Of a stretch of DNA of 64,000 bases, positions 56,291 through 64,000 are shown in pieces. Source of the DNA: Zoroaster sp. YZ-2022 (Eukaryota; Echinodermata; Asteroidea; Forcipulatida; Zoroasteridae); the NCBI GenBank assembly GCA_029582265.1, contig CM055819.1:5373855-5437854 (forward strand), read 5' to 3'. Made by a program: the position numbers and the translations under genes. The notes under the pieces were generated by a model. That model saw nothing but the letters and a program-made list of their open reading frames with translations. It was not told the DNA's origin and searched no databases. Numbering within the stretch: position 1 is the first letter of the stretch; every line of letters starts with the position of its first letter.

Positions 56291-58709
56291 TCTTCCTTCT
56301 AGGCCTTCAGACCCAGAAGAGCAAATGTTGCCGACTGTTCCCATGTCCTGGTGGTGACACCAGTTCCCATAGGATATTAAAGCCATATTCCATCCAGGGT
56401 GATTGGATTAATTGATGGTTTCCGAGTGTGGTTTGGTTTACTCGCACCTGTTTCAGTTGTTCATTCTGGTACTACGTAAACCATGGAGAAATAGAGCCTC
56501 ATGTTCTAACCATCTATCATCCGTCAACCAATGTCTACCAGGTGGGGAATGTACAGGATGTTCAACGAAGTGCTTGGAATTCTGAAAACCTGTATGGAAT
56601 TCTCAAAACATGTATACATGATACATTTTACCAATTACTGTCCTGTCAATATTGTGTTTGTCATGCTGAAAAAAACTACCCAAACTTTTAAAGTCTTGCC
56701 AAAATCAACTTATTTTTGTTGTTGATTATATGTATGTTGAAACATTGAGAAAACAATGCGATTCAATGCATTCCTTCTGCTGGCGTATTTCCCAAAATAC
56801 ATGTACACCATACATAGCTTAATAGACAAGAAGGCATAATCTAAAATTATTTTAATTTAAGTGTTGGACCATCTCTCTAGATGTTTCTATGAAAATTTTG
56901 AGGAGTGGGGGTGATAATGACCAGGGTCATGGAGGTAATTTCCTTCATTACCTCTGAGGTTCAAGCCCTGGATATTCCTTTTTCCATGCGTGAGACCAAA
57001 CTGAGGCTTGAAGGAAAATAGTCGGCCCCTTTTATGTATTGAGAATCAGTGCTACATTGTACCTGCGAACAGGTCATCTGCGAAAATTGCAGCAGTGTTA
57101 TGAAGGTCTATTGAGCATGGGCTGCATATTGAGAACCGGTGAAGTTTCATGTAGTTGTTGAAGACATATAATTTGTTGTAGGCCTGTACATGTATTGCAC
57201 ATGATTTGTTTCATGTACATCAACACATTATATCCTTTGGCAATTGATGACATTTCTCAAGTTACAGGTAGTGATTATGGCAGAATGGTGAGTGAACTAC
57301 TGTGTGAATACAAACATGCGTAAAAATAACGTAAATGTATACCAATGTTCTTTGCTATTTTTAGGGTGTGATTGTCCAGATTTTCTGGATTTTCAGATTT
57401 TACAAATCGCAATGTTGTGATCCTCAGTTTTAAAGATTTAAGCAATAAAGGAAAGCAAAGCAAACGCTCAGAACTATGATTTCACCCCAGCGCTGTTCAC
57501 AACAAGCGCCCCAATATCCCTAGCAAAATTTACGTGGATTTTTCAAACTGCGAATCCAATGTTCATTGGAACATTGCTACATGTATACATTTAATGTATT
57601 TACTCACAACATTACAGAAGCATGGTTTTACACTTAGATGTCCCAAAACATTTGGTCACATTCTGTGTATCATTGGTCAAAGAAACATTTTTCTGCATAG
57701 AAAACTTGATGTAGTTCTGTGATGTCATTGAGCTTTGACCTTAATCTACCAAATATCATGGGAACAGAGAGGCCTGATTGAGCACTGCTTTCCCATGACC
57801 CTGGGGATCATACTGATGATGGACACTGCCAACTGTGATTTTGTATCAACAATAGCCCTTTCTCCAACCCTTGGTGGTTAGGAGAATAACAAAGAAAGCC
57901 CTTAAATATTCTTACATCAGACTGTCAATATTTAAACACAACAGCTTTGTTGTTTAGTTTCATATATCCATAACCATGGCAAAACCACGACTCTTTCATG
58001 AACCCATTAATGATTACAATTTATGAATGTTGATGAATGTTGATGAATGGTTCATCATTGGCTTTGTTTTTGTAAAATCTTTGAGAATTGACTGGACGAT
58101 TGCACCAATACAATTTGATATAATGTTTTTTTTAAATAATTAATTTTAAGTTTAAGTTTAACTTTTTTGTATTTATTTATTTTTTAACTAAACTTGGCAT
58201 TAGCTTTTCCATAAAAGTTAATATTGAAACAGCAGGAGTTTTATGGTCTTTGAACAGTGCCTTCAAAATTTAAGGAACAGTTTTAAAAGAGCTTGCTTAT
58301 AAAACATGCTACATGTGCACATCCCCAATGTATTACAAACATTATGGCAGACCCCAACAGCATATATGTTGTAAACCAAAAATTTTAATTTTTTTTTTGC
58401 TGTTTCCACACACCTCGAGTTGAATTGGCATTTTGTGTTTAATCCTCAGATGGTCATGGGACATTTCTATTCCATTGAAATGTAACATGAAAGCAGTACA
58501 TTATTATTACTCCCTTTGTTGCAGCTGTTCATAAAGCCTAGATTTGTCATGGTTGGCTGTTGACTCACAGTGGGGAATGTTTAGTAGACTGATAAATCCC
58601 CTGAGGACATTTGATTGATGACCTCATTGATGAGGACACAAGGGTGAACACAGTGCTCTGGATACAAGGTTGTGGGTTTGTTTGGGTGGTTGATTATGTA
58701 CCCTACACA
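56291..58709. other. Intergenic, nothing firm
   Basis: AT-rich sequence without supported exons or repeats of note. Confidence 0.4.
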
Positions 58710-58921
58710 TTAAAGGGCAGTATCATCACACTCAGAGCAGACTTTCCAGATCATGGAATCGGGTCCTAGTTTAATATGAATACAGTGACTTAAAATGACT
58801 GGCTCATTTATGCAGCAGCAATGGTAATATGACCATATCATGTGGGTATTATGTAGTCACTGTGTTAATCTAAAACTAGCATTCGATTCCATGCCCTGTT
58901 CGTGACAATAATGCCCTTTAA
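58710..58921. mobile_element. Palindromic MITE, GGGACAATATCG family, diverged
   Basis: TTAAAGGGCAGTATCATCAC to AATGCCCTTTAA; TTAA at both ends, several small deletions inside. Confidence 0.75.
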
Positions 58922-59254
58922 GCCACAAATCATTTACTGATTACAGAACAAGACTGCAAAATTTCTGTGCCCCACCCCAACAATATTCCTTTGTGTACAA
59001 ATGAATATGAAAAAAAACTTAAAATGATTTAGTTCTTGACAATTGATGAAATACACAAGTAAAACGGTGTGTATATTGGTTTCTGTTCTAACCAGCAGAC
59101 ATATTTTTAATTATTGTATTATTGTACATCAAGAGCTGGAAAGGTTATTGACTTTTGTATGATCAAGCAATTCAGACTCATGTTGAAACCAAACAGAAAT
59201 GTTGTTTCTATGAAGGAGAACTTTCAATGTTGATTCATCAACTTTCCTTTTAGT

Positions 59255-59376
59255 TTAAATGGACAATATTATCACGATTAGACCATATCATGTGGTATTA
59301 TTTTCAGTCACTGAGTTAATCTAAAACAAGACACTGATTCCATGCCCTGTGATCGTGATGATACTCTGCCCTTTAA
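59255..59376. mobile_element. Palindromic MITE, GGGACAATATCG family, internal deletion
   Basis: TTAAATGGACAATATTATC to ACTCTGCCCTTTAA; about half of the left arm is missing. Confidence 0.7.
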
Positions 59377-61969
59377 CTGTATTTGGGTCAGTTTTGCAGT
59401 ATTTTGATCCTTAGCTACCTGTACCAGCACATTACATGATTTTGACACTTGCCCACTGTGATATAAGGGTCTAAGAGTTTCTTCTGTTTTTCAAGTTTTC
59501 TGAACTTTTCCCTACTCGAAATAATTACACTAGGCATTATGTACAAATTTGTCAAAACACAGAGGACGCATGGAGTCCAATAATACATGTATTTCTTGTG
59601 ATAAACAACATTGTAAATAGATAAATATTTATAATGCAATTAAATAAAAGCTATCCCATGGACAGTTGGAAAGCTTTCATGCATGAAACCAGGGCCATTC
59701 ACAACTTGAATACCCATTAAATATTGGAAGCTGTCAGATCGCATTGAGAATGCTGTCAATGAGGCCAAATATAATAAACAACCTTCTGCATGATAAAACA
59801 CACACACACACACAAGTACATGATAACACTTCATACACATCATGGTTGGGTACCTTCTTCCAGTGAATTGTCCACAAAAAACATCACTTAAACAGATGTG
59901 GAAATATACAGTAGACATTGAGCTAACAAGAGATCATTTCTGATATGATCTATGACTGAAACATGGGGAATTACGCACTGTTGCATTTCCGTTGGAAATT
60001 CAAAAGAATCTCTATATTCTAATTCAAAAGAACCCCAACTATTGTGTAATCACTTTCTGCGTAATGTAGTTTCCTTGTGATTTCACAATGTTGTAAAAAT
60101 ATAGAAATATTACTGGAAGGTAGTTGCTTACTGGTACAGTACAGTAAATGTAGTTTATTTTGGGCTATATTTTGATTCGGTTGATTGTGTACAGTCAGTA
60201 AATGTGTCCAGTCAGTAAACAGTAAGCGTAAATAGTATGTACTGCATAGGTTCATACATGTACATGTGTACGTATAGTACACATGTAACAATGTACTGGT
60301 GCAATGCTGCTGTGATAAACACCACTATAATTTAGCTAACATGACCCTTAGCTCCAAGTCAGTTTAGAAATGGTTTTGCTATAAAAAATAATAGCACCCA
60401 CGACAGTAATATTGCAAGGGATGTTTGATACCATCGTCAACTTGACTGACACCAAGTATAAAGTTTCATGTACAGTACTTAAATCTATGATCATTTATGT
60501 TTTTGAGAATACCATTAGTGTATAAGGCATATTTTCCCTCATCTGAGTGGTCTGCTTGGTCAGACCTGTCTGCTGAATGAGTTAAAAGTCCCTGCATCAT
60601 GCTTGCATTAAGACAGCTGTATCGATGACAGAGAGGCGATCTCAGATTGTAGCCTGCCCATGACCCAGTTGAAGCAAAATGTTCCTTTATTTGTTTGTGA
60701 GCAGTGGGTTTTGTAGTTTATGGCAACAGAATGAAATGCGACCAGGAACATTGGTAGATCCAGGGGTGGGGAAAAGGTGGAGGGATCCCTGGGTGAATGA
60801 ACACGTGCTGAAGAGTTAAAGCCCATACTGGTTTCTAAAGAACAATCAATTTACTTGAAACTTACTTAATTTAAAGTTGACAATGGTTTCAGAATCCCTT
60901 CACATTTTTCATTATTTTGTTGTGTTTTTAGTATTCATGAATTTGGAAGCGATATTTTTCCTCAATGTAATAACGTGGCCTTGAAGGTACATGGTACTAC
61001 ATGTACATGTACTTACAACACATTGCCAAAGAGATTTCATCTATAGGTATCTTTGGCCTGTTCATTTGATCTTGGGTTCATGAGTGCCCTGGGTATTCTT
61101 GTTACATGGTTCTACCATACTATCCATTGATTTATGTCCAGCTGCAACATTTTTAGTTTACCCCATACATGTTGTTACTCACCAAGTAAAGTGTAAGTAT
61201 ATAGTGCTTTAAAATATCACAGCTCCATATGGGATCTGAGATACATGTATTTTATAACAACAGCAACAAATGGAGTAACTACAACGCATGAATCGTGAGA
61301 GCTTAAAACAACATGTTTTCCATTTGAGCTCGTGTGGGTAACTGCTGAAGAAACAATGGCAATTAAACACCATCTGATGCAAATCATATTGCTTTCAGCA
61401 TTCTCATGGTAGTATCTAGTAAGTTCTACGTTTCATGGACCCTCATCCCTCTCCTCTCCCCCCCCCCCCCCCACTTGACCTCTTACCATACATGTACTTC
61501 TCAATACGTTTTCCTCATCAGTTTTTACTGGGTCTCTACATTCTAAATGGTATCATTGACGTACCGTACAGAGGTCCCTGAGCACTGTATGCAGGGTTTT
61601 CAAGTGTCTGCAGGAATAAATATCCACTAGCAGTTGACCGGGTGGACTTGAAACCCACGATTTTCAACAATATTTTAAGACACAAATGACTGGCAAATCT
61701 TTTTCTCTTAGTACACTTTGTACTACTGTGTACTACTTGTACTGAACTATATTTTGGGATGGCCCTTTACAATCATGTTTGTATGAGGGCTGCAAATATA
61801 TAAAGTGCACTTCACTAATTCTTACATCACATTTGAACAAAGCATTATAATGAAAAACATTTTACAGAATTTCAAACTGGGATTGTGAACCAGTGTTTTA
61901 CATCGATTGTACAGGTAGATGTGTATTTTCCAGCGTGCATCATTGTAACGGGAGGAAATAAAATGCTTC
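59377..61969. other. Intergenic, nothing firm
   Basis: AT-rich DNA with a short (CA)n at 59799-59813 and a C-run at 61457-61472. No gene supported. Confidence 0.4.
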
Positions 61970-62335
61970 TTAACCCTAACCACCCAAATCCATCAAAATC
62001 CTCCAAGGGGCACTTTTTGCAAAATTCAGCACTTTCAAAAACTGGTACTTTCACCTCTTCAAATGGGGCAAAATTACTACCTGGCAGGAATAGAAGTACA
62101 GTGCTGAATATGAAAGATCAACTAAAATGCGTGGTGCATTTTGAAGCTCAGGGCATGTTTCAAAAGTGCACTGATGGATTTTGGAAGGATTCAGGAAGGT
62201 TTAGCCAGAATACCTAGGGGTTAGGGTTAGGAAATCTAGCCAGAATACCTACATGTATGGGGTTAGGGTTAGAAAGTACCTATGAGAATACCTATAGGGG
62301 TTAGGGTTAAGGAAGGTACCTAGCCAGAATAAATG
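61970..62335 (+). mobile_element. TTAACCCTAAC-ended element (family B) with an expanded telomere-like end
   Basis: It starts TTAACCCTAACCACCC. The body matches 21478-21747. The right end repeats about three times as GAATACC...GGGGTTAGGGTTAG units of roughly 36-44 bp, up to a final TTAGGGTTAA at 62301-62310. Confidence 0.75.
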
Positions 62336-62387
62336 AAAAATGAATTGTTGCCAGTGATAGCACAACATTTCATTAGAAAACCTTTCT

Positions 62388-62887
62388 NNNNNNNNNNNNN
62401 NNNNNNNNNNNNNNNNNNNNNNNNNNNNNNNNNNNNNNNNNNNNNNNNNNNNNNNNNNNNNNNNNNNNNNNNNNNNNNNNNNNNNNNNNNNNNNNNNNNN
62501 NNNNNNNNNNNNNNNNNNNNNNNNNNNNNNNNNNNNNNNNNNNNNNNNNNNNNNNNNNNNNNNNNNNNNNNNNNNNNNNNNNNNNNNNNNNNNNNNNNNN
62601 NNNNNNNNNNNNNNNNNNNNNNNNNNNNNNNNNNNNNNNNNNNNNNNNNNNNNNNNNNNNNNNNNNNNNNNNNNNNNNNNNNNNNNNNNNNNNNNNNNNN
62701 NNNNNNNNNNNNNNNNNNNNNNNNNNNNNNNNNNNNNNNNNNNNNNNNNNNNNNNNNNNNNNNNNNNNNNNNNNNNNNNNNNNNNNNNNNNNNNNNNNNN
62801 NNNNNNNNNNNNNNNNNNNNNNNNNNNNNNNNNNNNNNNNNNNNNNNNNNNNNNNNNNNNNNNNNNNNNNNNNNNNNNNNNNNNNNN
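62388..62887. other. Assembly gap, 500 N
   Basis: Exactly 500 N, interrupting GPCR copy 2. The true length is unknown. Confidence 0.97.
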
Positions 62888-63382
62888 ATCAAACAAATAA
62901 ATCCACGGCGATGACAAACCCAGAGAAAGACACCAAACTGCACATATGAGGACTAAAGACAACTTCCTAGTCATTTTCACTGGGTATGTCATGGGATGAA
63001 CAATTGCCATGTATCGATCAGCAGAAATAACACTCAAGTGTAAAATGGACGCAGTACACGCCATAATATCAAGTTCCAAAAAAACATAACACGACACCTT
63101 CCCGTGGTACCAGTAACCATTATTGACGAAATTAAGAGTCATGTAAAATGGTACAACGACTCCTCCAACTAGTAAATCAGCACATGCCAGAGACACTAGG
63201 AAACTGTTTGTGTAATTGCGTCGTAGTTTTTTGTCTCTGTTGAAGGCAATTATTACGAGGATATTTCCAGAGATTGTCACGAGAGCGAGCAATGATGCAC
63301 ACGCTGATGCGGCAACCATCGAGGCTGCCGGCGGCTGACCATCACTCTCTTCCATCGAATCGGTGCTGGTGTTTAGCATCAT
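62888..63382 (-). CDS. Class A aminergic-type GPCR, copy 2, partial (3' part lost in a gap)
   Basis: 165 codons are visible from the ATG at 63382 (a second ATG follows at once) to the gap. They cover the N-terminus (with an NTS glycosylation site), TM1-TM4 and the start of ECL2, with the DRY motif and the amine-binding Asp of TM3 intact. The sequence is nearly identical to copy 1 except in a block from late TM2 to early TM3. DNA left of the gap (62333-62387) does not encode receptor sequence. Whether TM5-TM7 exist in the gap is unknown. Confidence 0.85.
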
Positions 63383-63489
63383 TTCAAACAGGTGTTCTGA
63401 ATCTTACTTTTGATTAGAATGATTAGACAAAAACAAAATTCCCCAAAAATAAGCGATCTGCAGTTAATGCTCCAGCGATCCTTCCTCAC

Positions 63490-63757
63490 GACGGAAACTC
63501 TAGTATCAATAAAACACAGGTAGGTCCAAGCCAATGTTCTTTTTAACAGATTACATGCGGCTGTTTTCAGCGCCTTAATAATAATTATATAATAATATAG
63601 TCCGTATCAGGCGGTAAGCTTTTCTGTCTTGTCGTCTGTATTAAATATAAACTGCCGCAGGCATCATCACATTACCGTGTATGGTACGGTACCATATCAT
63701 GCCACTTTATTTTACTAATTAAGATGCAGTCATCGGTAACAAAATTCTCTACAATAG
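63490..63757. other. Spacer between GPCR copy 2 and a retroelement remnant
   Basis: It contains a stretch still alignable to the copy 1 upstream region (CTGTTTTCAGCGCCTTA at about 63564), then AT-rich DNA. Confidence 0.4.
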
Positions 63758-64000
63758 ATGCAAGCTATACGTCCCCTGTCAGAACGAGTCGAGCACACGA
63801 GATGGAAAATGATAGGTCATAGTGTTTTAAGGAGTGACGGCACTAACCCTGCACAATTAGCACCCCATTTTACTGTAGGGTGTGAGAACAGACTGAAGGG
63901 TAGAATAGGAAGGCCTCACACAACTTTGTTCAGTATACTCCAAAAAGACCTTTTAAATAGAAATATTTCACTGAAAACCATTGATGATGTCCTAAAAGTC
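63758..64000 (+). mobile_element. C-terminal tail of a non-LTR retrotransposon ORF
   Basis: An open frame preceded by TAG runs off the window end. It contains RPLSERVEHTRWKMIGHSVL and GRIGRPHTT, the pattern seen after the reverse transcriptase domain of many LINE-type ORF2 proteins (xRxxRWxxxGHVLR ... GRxGRPxxT). The reverse transcriptase itself is absent upstream, so this is a 5'-truncated fragment. Confidence 0.6.

Overview
This window is eukaryotic nuclear DNA. It has multi-exon genes with GT-AG introns, many short interspersed elements, tRNA-derived SINEs and two assembly gaps of exactly 500 N. The gene content (deuterostome-like TBL3 and SLC25A27/UCP4, an aminergic-type GPCR pair, a PAN plus fibrinogen-domain secreted protein) and the repeat style (AT-rich, frequent TACATGTA and TAGGCCTA palindromes, fold-back MITEs) suggest a marine invertebrate deuterostome. 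An echinoderm such as a sea star is my best guess; that is inference, not proof.

Layout. (1) 857-13967, + strand: the 3' part of TBL3 (UTP13 homologue), 12 exons coding for the last 622 residues. The N-terminal WD repeats lie upstream of the window. (2) 13968-19441: a repeat-bearing spacer between convergent genes. (3) 19442-32313, - strand: a complete nine-exon SLC25A27/UCP4 mitochondrial carrier of 347 residues. (4) 33659-34750, - strand: an intronless class A aminergic-type GPCR of 363 residues. (5) 34.9-43.4 kb: intergenic DNA with a sequence gap, a mariner-like MITE, a GC-rich 740 bp TIR element and a 19 bp minisatellite. (6) 43858-44884, - strand: a single-exon signal peptide + PAN/apple-like + fibrinogen C-terminal (FReD) gene with one frameshift, followed by a decayed duplicate of its last segment. 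(7) 45-62 kb: AT-rich intergenic DNA with few recognisable features, including a block that looks like poor base calling. (8) 62888-63379, - strand: a second copy of the GPCR, cut by the second gap. (9) 63758-64000: the C-terminal tail of a non-LTR retrotransposon ORF.

The genes are not a functional cluster: one acts in nucleolar rRNA processing, one in the mitochondrial inner membrane, two are cell-surface receptors and one is a secreted lectin-like protein. The most interesting signals are these. The GPCR duplicates are nearly identical except for a ~110 nt block covering the end of TM2, ECL1 and the start of TM3. Elements with telomere-like TTAACCCTAAC ends have repeatedly grown into minisatellites. 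TBL3 exons are closely flanked by palindromic MITEs. A CCAAT-box cluster lies upstream of the FReD gene.
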